From CAILZL01 sp050181835 (GTDB lineage Bacteria > Pseudomonadota > Gammaproteobacteria > Steroidobacterales > Steroidobacteraceae), in contig JBFXCU010000001.1 in the NCBI GenBank assembly GCA_050181835.1, positions 124,001 through 188,000 on the forward strand: 64,000 nucleotides of DNA. Reading direction: 5' to 3'. Position 1 is the stretch's first letter. Each line of letters begins with the position of its first letter. Of the stretch, positions 47,490 through 56,570 are shown piece by piece. Position numbers and translations under genes: made by a program. A model generated the notes under the pieces. It was not told the DNA's origin. It made no database searches and saw nothing but the letters and a program-made list of their open reading frames with translations.

Positions 47490-47663
47490 GGCAGACTCTA
47501 TGTTTTAGTTTGCTAACGTTACCATAGCCAAGAGTCGACACCCAGACTTGCGCTGCGCCCAGTCACCACCTTGGGTTAAAGCATTAGGTTAAATGTCGAG
47601 ATCGACAACCCGTCGATGCATATATTGGCGCTTGACTTGTCGCCACCATCTGACCAAGAATCG

Positions 47664-47752
47664 CCCCGTAGTGTAAACGGCAAACTCGTCGAAAGACGAG
47701 GACGCAAAGCTTCCGGTCTAAGGGCACAGCCTAGGACAGCGGGGTTGCCACA
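47664..47752 (+). ncRNA. Cyclic-di-GMP-I (GEMM) riboswitch
   Basis: Conserved blocks appear in order and spacing: GGCAAAC (47679-47685), a stem closed by a GAAA tetraloop (CGTCGAAAGACG), GGACGCAAAGC, TCCGGTCTAAG, then AGGACAGCGGGGTTGCC. These match the known Vc2-type c-di-GMP-I aptamer. The downstream gene starts at 47923. A CCCCA at 47871-47875 could pair with TGGGG at 47910-47914, which contains the ribosome site, suggesting translational control. Confidence 0.93.
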
Positions 47753-47922
47753 AGAGATTAGGCCAATTTCATTCAGGCCAAATCTTGGTGCAGATGACAT
47801 CCGGTTCACCGGAACTGGCAATAAGTCATCGCATCAGTTGCAGCCCAGCGCCCATTGGTAACCAACTGAACCCCAGACTTGAGCTTTGCGAGGTGTAACA
47901 ACTTCGTGTTGGGGAAGACAGC

Positions 47923-49203
47923 ATGCAAGAAGTCGCTCAGACTCCTCTCGATTCAGAATGGGCAACACCCATTTCCAGTGGCAGTGAATTATTTGTCATC
48001 AACCTGTGCGCTTCTATGACGCCCATGCCGGCGCTACCCAAGCAGCTCAAGGGATATGAAAAATACAGGCTGTACCAAATTTCACGCCAAGAAGATGGCA
48101 GGCGTCGTTATCGGCTGCGGTTAGGCTTTTTTAGTAGCGAAGCCGATGCGGAAATGGTCGTTAGCCTAGTACGTAGCCTATACCCCGCCGCCTTCACTGG
48201 ATGCGCAGGTAGCGAAGATCAACGCCATGTATTCGATGCCACTGCTGTAAACGCTGCCGTCATCACTCCTGCTGCTACAGCCGCGAGCGCGCCACGGCCC
48301 AGCGAACTCGAGCTGCTCCCTGAACTTCCAACAACGCCGACACCAGCAGAAAACAGCCTTGAAGCCACGGCCAAACAACCGGCCTTGACGACACTGCTCA
48401 ACCTGGTGCCTGAGCCTGAATCAGTCGCTATCGAGCCTAGCAAAGCAACCGCTGCTGCATCCAAGCCCAGAGCGACGGTAGCCAAACAAACACCTCCAGC
48501 GCTCAAGCCGGTTGACAAGCCAGCCATCAATCCGATTGTGTCCGCCAGTATTGTCAGCAGCCCACTGTCACGCAAAATTGGCGATATGCCGCTGGCAAAT
48601 CGAATGCCGAAAGTCGTGGATGACTACGTGCCGGTACTGGATACCACGCTGACGATTCGTGCTTTGACACGCGCAGAGGCCGATGATCCGAGTAAGCCCA
48701 AGTGGTTTGTTGTGCAACTGGCGCTATCGGAACAACCCGTCAACTTAGATGCCATGCCCAAGCTCGATATTTTCGTCGCTTACAGCCTGTACTCAGTAGC
48801 ATTGATGGAAGGCGGTACGATTCGTCATGCGTTGCGACTGGGCTTCTTCCGTGAGCAAGTGTCCGCTGAAGCCGTGATGGGCTATCTGAAAACATTTTTT
48901 GCCGCGCCCACTATTAGTCAGATCAGCGCCTCCGAACATGATCGCTTTGTAGGTTCCAAACCAGCCCGTGCTACACCGTCACTCAGCAAGGTAGTCAGTC
49001 TTGATAACAAGCGCGAAACATCTCCACAACAAGTAGCCACCACTCCACCTGCCGCTGCGGCACAAAACCCCGCCAAAGTGGCAGCAAAATCCACTGCGAC
49101 GCAGCGCTCGCAACATATAAAAGTACCGCTGCAACGAAAACTGACGACGCCTGTGCGTCAGCAGTCGTTTCTATCACGACTAATTGGTCGACAACTGGAT
49201 TAA
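47923..49203 (+). CDS. Protein with two SPOR-like domains under c-di-GMP riboswitch control
   Basis: 426 residues without signal peptide or membrane helix. Two SPOR-like segments share a core: residues about 23-95 (ELFVINLCAS ... YRLRLGFFSSEADAEMVVSL) and about 260-345 (WFVVQLALSE ... HALRLGFFREQVSAEAVMGY). An Ala/Thr/Pro-rich linker joins them and a basic tail ends the protein. SPOR domains bind peptidoglycan, yet no export signal is seen. GGGGAAG precedes the ATG. Confidence 0.75.
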   Translation: MQEVAQTPLDSEWATPISSGSELFVINLCASMTPMPALPKQLKGYEKYRLYQISRQEDGRRRYRLRLGFFSSEADAEMVVSLVRSLYPAAFTGCAGSEDQRHVFDATAVNAAVITPAATAASAPRPSELELLPELPTTPTPAENSLEATAKQPALTTLLNLVPEPESVAIEPSKATAAASKPRATVAKQTPPALKPVDKPAINPIVSASIVSSPLSRKIGDMPLANRMPKVVDDYVPVLDTTLTIRALTRAEADDPSKPKWFVVQLALSEQPVNLDAMPKLDIFVAYSLYSVALMEGGTIRHALRLGFFREQVSAEAVMGYLKTFFAAPTISQISASEHDRFVGSKPARATPSLSKVVSLDNKRETSPQQVATTPPAAAAQNPAKVAAKSTATQRSQHIKVPLQRKLTTPVRQQSFLSRLIGRQLD

Positions 49204-49445
49204 GCGACTCCACTACCAAACAAGCCGAACTGCAATGGAGCGGAATCCCTCTTATTCGAGCAAGGTATATCTTGTCACTAAGTTGAAACTGATTCTTATT
49301 CACATGCAATCTGCTCCGCTTTGCAACTTTTAAGCAAAAAACAATCTAACAAAACAGTTCGGCAAGTGGGTCGGATGAAAAATCGTAGCGCTTAAGCGTT
49401 ACACTAACCGTCGAGTTCCGTTTGGTCTGTTACTGAGGTTTATGT

Positions 49446-49775
49446 ATGTCCGATTCCAAACTTCATCGCCGCCAGCTACTGAAAGGTGCATTGTTAGGCG
49501 CAATTGGCGTATCGATACTAAAGCCGGTTCATAGTGATGCTGCCGACATCGTCAAGCTCACCGAAGCCGATCCTACCGCCAGCGCGCTCGGCTATCACGT
49601 CAATGCCAAGACCGTGGACGTGAAAAAATTCCCAACCTACAAGACCAGCCAATCCTGCGCCAACTGTGTGCAGCTGCAACCAGGTACAGGCACTGAGCGT
49701 AGTTGTAATTTGTTCCCCGGCAAAACTGTACATGTTGATGGTTGGTGCAAGGTGTGGGTACAGAAGCCGCAATAG
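49446..49775 (+). CDS. High-potential iron-sulfur protein (HiPIP)
   Basis: 109 residues. Twin-arginine signal (HRRQLLKGAL) and four cluster cysteines at 71, 74, 87 and 101 (SCANC, SCNLFPGK, GWC), the HiPIP pattern. A periplasmic one-electron carrier of the 4Fe-4S type, typically feeding terminal oxidases or reaction centres; partner unknown here. GAGG lies eight bases before ATG 49446. Confidence 0.93.
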   Translation: MSDSKLHRRQLLKGALLGAIGVSILKPVHSDAADIVKLTEADPTASALGYHVNAKTVDVKKFPTYKTSQSCANCVQLQPGTGTERSCNLFPGKTVHVDGWCKVWVQKPQ

Positions 49776-49789
49776 CGCGTCGTTACTAA

Positions 49790-50542
49790 GTGATTGTCAG
49801 CAGCGATAGCCAACTACGTGGCTTGCAACGAGCAGGCAAACTGGTTGCACAAACTTTGATCGCCATGCAGTCTCATGCTCGACCGGGCATGAGCACTGCG
49901 GAACTCGACGAGTTTGGCGGTCAGCTACTCACTCAAGCAGGCGCAAATTCAGCGCCACGTAGCACTTACGACTTTCCCGGCCACACCTGTATCAGCGTCA
50001 ATGCCGAAGCCGCGCATGGCATTCCCGGAGAGCGTGTACTGTGTGCCGACGACTTGATCAACATTGATGTTTCCGCAGAAGTGGATGGCTATTTTGCCGA
50101 CACGGGCGGTAGCTTTGTGCTTGCGCCAAACGCCACTACCAACAGCCTTAAACATAGATTATGTGCAGCAGCCCAATACGCACGCGATGCAGGTATCGCG
50201 GTGGTGCGCACTGGCCAATCCTTGAATATCATTGGTCGACGCATAGAGCGCACCATCCACGCAGCAGGCTTTAGAAATGTACGCAACTTGTGTGGTCACG
50301 GTGTTGGTGGCGCGCTGCATGAAGAGCCGACCATGCGCAATTACTACGACTCACGCGACAGCGGTTGCCTGCGAGACGGCCAAGTTATTACCATCGAGCC
50401 GTTTTTATCCACCAATGTCAGCCGGGTACGCGAAGCCAGCGATGGCTGGACATTGCTGGGTCGCCCTAGTTCTTTATTCGCGCAGTTTGAGCACACGGTA
50501 GTGGTCAGACAAGGCGAACCATTGATACTGACCCTACCCTAG
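49790..50542 (+). CDS. map: Type I methionine aminopeptidase
   Basis: 250 residues. Removes initiator methionine from nascent proteins. Metal ligands visible in INIDVSAEVDGYFADTGG (two Asp), GHGVGGALHEEP (His), TIEPF (Glu) and QFEHTVVV (Glu). GTG start 14 bases after the HiPIP stop. The rpsB-linked map is not in this window, so this may be a second copy. Confidence 0.9.
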   Translation: MIVSSDSQLRGLQRAGKLVAQTLIAMQSHARPGMSTAELDEFGGQLLTQAGANSAPRSTYDFPGHTCISVNAEAAHGIPGERVLCADDLINIDVSAEVDGYFADTGGSFVLAPNATTNSLKHRLCAAAQYARDAGIAVVRTGQSLNIIGRRIERTIHAAGFRNVRNLCGHGVGGALHEEPTMRNYYDSRDSGCLRDGQVITIEPFLSTNVSRVREASDGWTLLGRPSSLFAQFEHTVVVRQGEPLILTLP

Positions 50543-50565
50543 CCGATTCGAGGCCGTTAAGAGAA

Positions 50566-51195
50566 TTAGAAACTAACGGATGCGCCGCCCAATACTTCGT
50601 ACTGAAAAAACGTCTTACCTTTGGCAGTAAGCGCGCAGCCACTATCGCAAAACAGGTCGGACTTCCCTTCCAGCCACGTCAGATAACCGCGCAGCTCAAA
50701 CCGCAATCGCACTCGTGGCGTTACTGGCACACGCACGCCACCACCTAAATTCACTGACCAACGTGTTTCCTGTGATAACCCGTTGATACCCGGACTGAAA
50801 CGAGTGGCACCCAAGCCACCCACCGCATAGGGCAACACCCGATCCGACTCTTCACCCAAGTTGGTGGTGCCACCTAGTTGCAGGTATTCGATCTTCATTG
50901 GCACTGAGGTACTGCCCTCGGTATCCGTTGCCTGCCTGCTGTACAGCAATTCGTACTGGTTGGCGGGATCGGCAGTACGCCAATTTACGGCCAGCGCCAA
51001 GCCAGTATTGGAGCGCAGACTGACGGCATCGCCAGCAGTGCCGAGAAAATCCCCACCGGCGCGATAACTCACGAACGGCGTAATTTCAAAACTGGGCTGC
51101 GCGGCATGCGCTAGCGGAGCGAATACGCTCATTGTGAGCAAGCCAAGCAGCGTTGTGGCAAGTAGTGACTGCAATCGCGGGGCACAGTAAGACAT
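50566..51195 (-). CDS. Outer-membrane beta-barrel protein
   Basis: 209 residues. Signal peptide (ending AHAAQ), then ITPFVSYRAGGDF and alternating strands with GGLGATRFSP and VRLRFELRGYLTW, ending in an aromatic terminus (GGASVSF). Fits small eight-stranded barrels of the OmpW/OmpA-like class. A CDSGC motif may form a disulfide. GAGG lies before ATG 51195. Confidence 0.75.
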   Translation of the reverse strand: MSYCAPRLQSLLATTLLGLLTMSVFAPLAHAAQPSFEITPFVSYRAGGDFLGTAGDAVSLRSNTGLALAVNWRTADPANQYELLYSRQATDTEGSTSVPMKIEYLQLGGTTNLGEESDRVLPYAVGGLGATRFSPGINGLSQETRWSVNLGGGVRVPVTPRVRLRFELRGYLTWLEGKSDLFCDSGCALTAKGKTFFQYEVLGGASVSF

Positions 51196-51367
51196 GGACA
51201 CCTCGGCATGAGCCGTCTAACTCAGTTAAGAAGTATTGTCGCTGATCGGCTGAATAAATGCAGGCTGTCGCACCCCGAGTACGGGGGCCTACCTCATGTC
51301 ACCGGTCGCGGTGCGAGCGAAAATCGGGCATGCTTGTCGGCATTCTGGCCGCTGAGCACTTCCCTGC

Positions 51368-52393
51368 ATGACCACTCGAAAAAAATCCCCCAGTGGCAGT
51401 TTTGCCCGCGCCCAGCGTAGCACTGGTGCCGCGCGTGGTGCAGTAGCGCGACGTAAAGCGGCGAACAGCAAAACCAGCAAGGCGAAAACCAAGACTGGGG
51501 CTAGCGCGATCAGCGAAAGTCGCAACGAGTTAATCGCGCATGCAAATCGTTCGCACGCCGATAAACGATCAGTCAAAGAGGGTGTGCGCCTGCAAAAAGC
51601 GTTGGCGGATGCCGGGGTGGCAGCGCGCCGAGATTGCGAACAAATGATTCTGAAAGGCCGTATCCAGCTTAACGGCGTCACCGTGCTGGAACTGCCCTGC
51701 TTCATCGATCCACGTCTCGATGTGGTGGCGCTGGATGGGGTGCCATTGGATCTGAGCGCCAGTATCGTGCGTGAGAAAGATGTCAACGCACCTGAAAATC
51801 GTGTCTACCTATTGATCAACAAGCCCAAAGGCATGATCACCACTGCGCGTGACCCAGAAGGCCGTGCCACGGTGCTACAAATGGTGCCGCATACCATTTT
51901 GCAGCGGGAACGCCTGTTTCCGGTGGGGCGACTGGATGCGGACTCCACTGGCTTGCTACTACTGACCAACGATGGTGATCTGGCTTACCAACTGACCCAC
52001 CCCAAGTTTGGCGTGATTAAAGAATATCGTGTCACCACCACTGGACTTGCCAGTGACGAACAACTGGCAAAGCTAAAAAACGGCCTGTATCTGTTGACGC
52101 CGGATAAAGCCGGTCATGCGCGCGCACGGCGCACTAACTTGGAAGGTGTGCGCGTACTAAAGCGGTTTGTGGATCGTAGCCGTGGTGATCGCACCGTGCT
52201 ATCCATCCATTTGCGCGAAGGCCAGAATCGCGAAATTCGCCGTTTACTGGCGCGGGTTGGCTTGAAAGTGCGCGAACTGGAGCGCATAGCCATTGGCCCG
52301 TTACGTGCCACCGACCTTAAACCCGGACAGACCAAGCTACTCGGCAAGCGCGATGTTGAGCGGTTGCGCGCCACTATGTTGTCAGTCAGTTAA
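51368..52393 (+). CDS. rluB: 23S rRNA pseudouridine(2605) synthase RluB
   Basis: 341 residues. A basic N-terminal extension (about 70 residues, Lys/Ala-rich), an S4 domain (VRLQKALADAGVAARRDCEQ) and the synthase core with catalytic aspartate in GRLDADSTGLLLLTNDG. The RluB/RsuA family is clear; RluB is favoured by length and context. Confidence 0.88.
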   Translation: MTTRKKSPSGSFARAQRSTGAARGAVARRKAANSKTSKAKTKTGASAISESRNELIAHANRSHADKRSVKEGVRLQKALADAGVAARRDCEQMILKGRIQLNGVTVLELPCFIDPRLDVVALDGVPLDLSASIVREKDVNAPENRVYLLINKPKGMITTARDPEGRATVLQMVPHTILQRERLFPVGRLDADSTGLLLLTNDGDLAYQLTHPKFGVIKEYRVTTTGLASDEQLAKLKNGLYLLTPDKAGHARARRTNLEGVRVLKRFVDRSRGDRTVLSIHLREGQNREIRRLLARVGLKVRELERIAIGPLRATDLKPGQTKLLGKRDVERLRATMLSVS

Positions 52394-52412
52394 CCAGTTG
52401 CACGGAGCCTGT

Positions 52413-52571
52413 ATGTCACGACTTGTTCTGCTGCTCATTGCTGGCAGTTTGGGATCGCTACTTTCGGCCTGCGGCCTCAAAGGTGACTTGTATCTGCCGG
52501 AAAAAAGCACACCGGTAGTAACTAGTGCGCCCACTCACAGCTCCAGCAGTAGCGCTAGCAGCCATGAGTAA
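52413..52571 (+). CDS. lptM: LPS assembly lipoprotein LptM (YifL)
   Basis: 52 residues. Lipobox LSAC followed at once by GLKGDLYLPE, the LptM signature, then a Ser-rich tail. It assists LptD maturation in the outer membrane. GGAG lies five bases before the ATG. Its end overlaps the polA start by eight bases. Confidence 0.88.
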   Translation: MSRLVLLLIAGSLGSLLSACGLKGDLYLPEKSTPVVTSAPTHSSSSSASSHE

Positions 52572-55278
52572 GAAACTGGTGCTGGTCGACGGTTCGTCGT
52601 ACCTGTATCGCGCCTTCTTTGCGCTGCCGCCGTTGACGAACTCAGCGGGCGAACCCACTGGCGCGCTGCTAGGCGTCGCCAACATGTTACACAAGCTAAT
52701 CAAGGAGGAACAACCAGACCTGCTTGCCGTGGTGTTTGATGCGCCAGGCAAAACCTTTCGCGATGACTTGTTTGAACAATACAAAGCTCATCGCCCCCCC
52801 ATGCCGGACGACCTGCGCGCGCAAACTCAGCCGTTATTGGACTTGGTGCAGGCCATGGGACTACCCATGCTACGCATTGGCGGTGTCGAAGCCGATGATG
52901 TGATCGGCACACTGGCGGTTCAAGCTGCCGAACAGAGCATGGAAGTGTTGATTTCCACCGGCGACAAGGACATGGCGCAACTGGTCAAGCCGCAGATCAG
53001 CCTGATCAACACCATGACGGGCTCGCGCCTGGATCGCGATGGCGTCAAGGCCAAGTTCGATGTCTATCCCGAACAGATCATTGATTACTTATCACTGGTG
53101 GGCGATAGCAGCGACAACATACCCGGCGTGCCTAAAGTGGGGCCGAAGACCGCTGCCAAATGGCTCAATGAATATCAGTCGCTCGACAACCTACTGGCTC
53201 ATGCTGAGGCAATTACCGGCAAAGTCGGCGAGAGTCTACGCGCCAGCATCACCACACTTGAACTATCGCGCAAGCTGGCCACTATTGACTGTGCCGTTCA
53301 GCTGGCAACTCCCCTCGACACCTTAATGCCGCAACCACCGATGACTGACGAACTGCGAGCACTGTATCAACGCTATGAACTGAATGCCTTGTTGCGACAG
53401 CTTGAGTCACAACACGGCAATGCACTAACTACTGTGGTAACTACAGAAGTTACCACAGCACCAACCATAACCACTGAATACGAAACCATACTGACTGAAG
53501 CACAGCTGCACCAGTGGGTACAACAACTACAGATCGCTGAAATTATCTGCATTGACACTGAAACCACCTCGCTGGATTACATGTGTGCCGAGCTGGTCGG
53601 TATTGCCCTGTCAGTTGAAGCTGGCAAAGCCGCTTACTTGCCACTCGCACACACTTATCCCGGCGCACCACAACAACTATCACGCGACACGGTGCTAACA
53701 CAACTCAAACCACTACTGGAAAGTCCGCAGCTAGCAAAACTGGGGCATCACTTGAAATATGATGCGCATATTTTTGCCAACTACGGCATAACTCTACAGA
53801 ACCTGCGTTTCGACAGCATGTTGGAATCCTATGTACTGAATAGCACCGCCACGCGTCACGACATGGACTCAGTAGCAAAAAAATATCTGGGCGTGGACAC
53901 CATTCATTTCGAAGATGTGTGCGGCAAAGGCGCGAAACAAATCACTTTCGATCAAGTGGATATTGAAACAGCAACGCGCTATTCCGCTGAAGATGCGGAT
54001 ATTACTCTGCGCCTGCATCAAACCCTATGGACACAACTGGCTGCCGAACCGAAGCTACAACAGGTTTATGAAACCATCGAACAGCCATTGGTGCCAGTAT
54101 TACTACGCATGGAACATCAAGGTGTGTTACTGGATGCTGGGCTGCTCAAGCAACAAAGCCAGCAGCTCGCCGAACAGATGTTAATACTGGTAGACCGCTG
54201 TCATGCCGCAGCGGGACAACCATTTAATGTTGATTCACCCAAGCAATTGCAGGAAATCCTGTTTGGCAAACTGGGCATCGAAGCGAAACGCAAGACCGCC
54301 AAAGGTCAACCCTCCACTGCCGAAGATGTATTGGAAGAATTGGCGGACGAGCATGAACTAGCAAAGCTCATCCTCGAATATCGAGGCATGGCCAAACTCA
54401 AATCCACTTATACCGACAAGTTACCACTACAGATTAATACGCGCACTGGGCGGGTGCATACTTCATATCATCAGGCTGTAGCCGCCACGGGGCGCTTGTC
54501 TTCGACTGACCCCAACCTGCAAAACATTCCGATTCGTTCTGCCGAGGGTCGCCGCATCCGGCAAGCATTCATTGCGCCACCGGGGCACGTGCTGGTGGCA
54601 GCTGATTACTCGCAAATTGAATTGCGCATCATGGCGCACCTGTCTGGCGATCAAAGCCTGCTGCAAGCGTTTGCCGCCGACCTAGACATTCATCAAGCCA
54701 CAGCCGCCGAAGTGCTGGGCATTCCATTGGAACAAGTTAGCAGTGAGCAGCGCCGCTCTGCCAAAGCGATCAACTTCGGTTTGATCTATGGCATGTCAGC
54801 ATTTGGCCTGGCCAAGCAGCTGGGCGTGGCGCGTGGCGAAGCGCAACGCTACATCGATCTGTACTTCACGCGTTATCCGGGTGTGAAAGAGTATATGGAA
54901 CGTACTCGCGCACAGGCTCACGAACAAGGCTATGTGGAAACGGTATTCGGTCGCCGTTTGTATCTGCCTGAGATCGGTTCGCGCAATGCAGCACTACGAC
55001 AATATGCAGAACGCAGCGCAATCAATGCACCCATGCAGGGTACGGCGGCTGACATCATCAAGCTGGCAATGATTGATGTAGATCGCTGGTTACAAACCTC
55101 AAAGTTTGCCGCCAAGCTCATCATGCAAGTACATGATGAACTGGTATTCGAAGTGCCTACAGAGCTGAGTACACAACTCATCGCAGAGGTCCGACAACGC
55201 ATGTGTGCTGCCAGCAGCCTGAGCGTACCGCTACGCATCGATATCGGCGTCGGCGCCAATTGGGATGAAGCACACTGA
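52564..55278 (+). CDS. polA: DNA polymerase I
   Basis: 904 residues with all three domains: 5'-3' exonuclease (LVDGSSYLYRAFFALPPL, GDKDMAQLV, GVPKVGPKTAAKWL), 3'-5' exonuclease with an intact DxE (CIDTETTSLDY), and polymerase (motif A AADYSQIELRIMAHLSGD, motif B RRSAKAINFGLIYG, motif C VHDELVFE). Translation is probably coupled to lptM. Followed by the sRNA/engB interval. Confidence 0.97.
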   Translation: MSKKLVLVDGSSYLYRAFFALPPLTNSAGEPTGALLGVANMLHKLIKEEQPDLLAVVFDAPGKTFRDDLFEQYKAHRPPMPDDLRAQTQPLLDLVQAMGLPMLRIGGVEADDVIGTLAVQAAEQSMEVLISTGDKDMAQLVKPQISLINTMTGSRLDRDGVKAKFDVYPEQIIDYLSLVGDSSDNIPGVPKVGPKTAAKWLNEYQSLDNLLAHAEAITGKVGESLRASITTLELSRKLATIDCAVQLATPLDTLMPQPPMTDELRALYQRYELNALLRQLESQHGNALTTVVTTEVTTAPTITTEYETILTEAQLHQWVQQLQIAEIICIDTETTSLDYMCAELVGIALSVEAGKAAYLPLAHTYPGAPQQLSRDTVLTQLKPLLESPQLAKLGHHLKYDAHIFANYGITLQNLRFDSMLESYVLNSTATRHDMDSVAKKYLGVDTIHFEDVCGKGAKQITFDQVDIETATRYSAEDADITLRLHQTLWTQLAAEPKLQQVYETIEQPLVPVLLRMEHQGVLLDAGLLKQQSQQLAEQMLILVDRCHAAAGQPFNVDSPKQLQEILFGKLGIEAKRKTAKGQPSTAEDVLEELADEHELAKLILEYRGMAKLKSTYTDKLPLQINTRTGRVHTSYHQAVAATGRLSSTDPNLQNIPIRSAEGRRIRQAFIAPPGHVLVAADYSQIELRIMAHLSGDQSLLQAFAADLDIHQATAAEVLGIPLEQVSSEQRRSAKAINFGLIYGMSAFGLAKQLGVARGEAQRYIDLYFTRYPGVKEYMERTRAQAHEQGYVETVFGRRLYLPEIGSRNAALRQYAERSAINAPMQGTAADIIKLAMIDVDRWLQTSKFAAKLIMQVHDELVFEVPTELSTQLIAEVRQRMCAASSLSVPLRIDIGVGANWDEAH

Positions 55279-55636
55279 ACCTGAACTTGCGTGTGTCTGA
55301 CGCAACACAGCGACAGGACAATGCTTGCGCCGATTGACCGGGTTCAGCGGCTCCGCTGTACTGTTCGCCCGGCCTAGCCCCAACCGTGGGAGTATTTGCC
55401 AAGGGTGGCTGGTGAATTGGAAATCTAACGTTACCGAAAGCAGTAAGATTTTTAGGGAAAAAGGTACTGATCCCGTGTATGGCGGGGGCTTGGTCGTTCA
55501 CTTCTTGAGTATGTCGGTGCGTGCCGAATACGAGCATTTCGACTGAATGTGGACTCAAATCTGGTGTCACTGAGGCTGACCTAGATCTTCTTGTAATAAC
55601 TTTGCACTAAGTTCTCGGAAATTTATCAGGTAGTCG

Positions 55637-55663
55637 GAACTTTCCCCAACTTGCCCGCTCTCA
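55637..55663 (+). promoter_or_regulatory. Sigma-E/AlgU-type promoter for the sRNA
   Basis: GAACTT (55637-55642), 16 bases, TCTCA (55659-55663): a match to the extracytoplasmic sigma consensus GAACTT-N16/17-TCtgA. It would start transcription near 55670. Confidence 0.6.
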
Positions 55664-55669
55664 CTCCTT

Positions 55670-55780
55670 GCGTCTGCCAGGACGCGCCATTCGACTTCCT
55701 CCCTAAGCGAATGGTTTGCCCGGTGTCCCCATACCGGGTTCAATTTATCCCCGATGGCTATGCCATCGGGGTATTTTTTT
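55670..55780 (+). ncRNA. Predicted trans-acting sRNA in the Spot42/ErsA locus
   Basis: About 111 nt, four hairpins. (1) GCGTC/GACGC. (2) CCATTCG/CGAATGG, with a 14-base loop containing CTTCCTCCCTAAG, complementary to ribosome-binding sites. (3) CCCGGT/ACCGGG with a GTCCCCAT loop. (4) A 10-bp terminator CCCCGATGGC/GCCATCGGGG followed by TATTTTTTT. The place between polA and engB is where spf (E. coli) and ersA (Pseudomonas) lie; ErsA is also transcribed by the AlgU sigma factor. The stretch 55279-55636 before it holds no gene. Confidence 0.7.
55749..55780 (+). terminator. Strong rho-independent terminator
   Basis: Perfect 10-bp stem with a TAT loop followed by TATTTTTTT. It ends the predicted sRNA. 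On the other strand only ATAAATTG follows, so it acts mainly on the plus strand. Confidence 0.9.
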
Positions 55781-55810
55781 GTTCCACCGCTGCAACCGTA
55801 ACGAACTAAG

Positions 55811-56413
55811 CTAATAGTCCGCAGGCTTACTTCCTTTCAGGCAATTGTCCAGAAATCGCCGCGCCTCATCCACACCACGATTAGTAGTAGCGGAAAACAG
55901 CTGCACGGTTGTGTTATCACCAACGGTCGCACGCACCTCGCGTAACACCTTCATGCCTTCAGACTGAGTCAGTTTGTCGGCCTTGCTGAGCAAGACATGG
56001 CCATGCAGTTGGCGTTGTTGCGCCCACTCCAGCATTTGCAGGTCGGTGTCCTTGAGCGGATGGCGGGAATCCATCAGCACCACTAGCCCGGTCAAGGACT
56101 GGCGCTGGTCAAAATAACTGCTCATGAGCTCATGCCAGTGGCGCTGCATGGCCGGCGGCACTTTAGCAAAGCCATAGCCGGGCAGATCTACCAGCCGCTG
56201 CTGCGGTTGCATACTGAAAAAATTAATCAGCTGGGTACGCCCCGGGGTTTTGCTGGTGCGGGCCAGGGCAATTCGACCGGTAATAGCATTGATGGCGCTG
56301 GATTTACCACTATTGGAACGGCCAGCAAAAGCCACTTCCACGCCCTGATCGGCAGGAAACTGCGCGGCTTGCCAAGCACCTAGCATGTAGTCAACGTGTG
56401 TGTAATAGGACAT
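55811..56413 (-). CDS. engB: Ribosome biogenesis GTPase EngB (YihA/YsxC)
   Basis: 200 residues. GTPase motifs G1 GRSNSGKSS, G2 SKTPGRTQLINFF, G3 DLPGYGFAKVP and G4 LSKADKL. Needed for large-subunit assembly. The start at 56413 fits the family N-terminus (MLGAWQAAQF follows); a GTG at 56506 would add 31 residues. Divergent from the cytochrome c4 gene. Confidence 0.95.
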   Translation of the reverse strand: MSYYTHVDYMLGAWQAAQFPADQGVEVAFAGRSNSGKSSAINAITGRIALARTSKTPGRTQLINFFSMQPQQRLVDLPGYGFAKVPPAMQRHWHELMSSYFDQRQSLTGLVVLMDSRHPLKDTDLQMLEWAQQRQLHGHVLLSKADKLTQSEGMKVLREVRATVGDNTTVQLFSATTNRGVDEARRFLDNCLKGSKPADY

Positions 56414-56570
56414 GAGGTAATGGCGGACGGCCCCAAACAACAACGGGGCAGGCCAGCCGATGGATTCCTGACTACCAAATAAGTTCGCTAGTGTACAATT
56501 ACGCACCTTTAGCGCCAGCTTTTACGCATCAGCGAAAGCAGGTATCTGAATTCAGCATTGGAGTTAGTCG

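Noticed and set aside
47576..47861. Short frames on both strands over 47576-47861
   Set aside because: This DNA is a c-di-GMP riboswitch; the frames are incidental.
55325..55546. 73-codon plus-strand frame after polA
   Set aside because: No ribosome site and no protein-like pattern; it lies upstream of the sRNA promoter.
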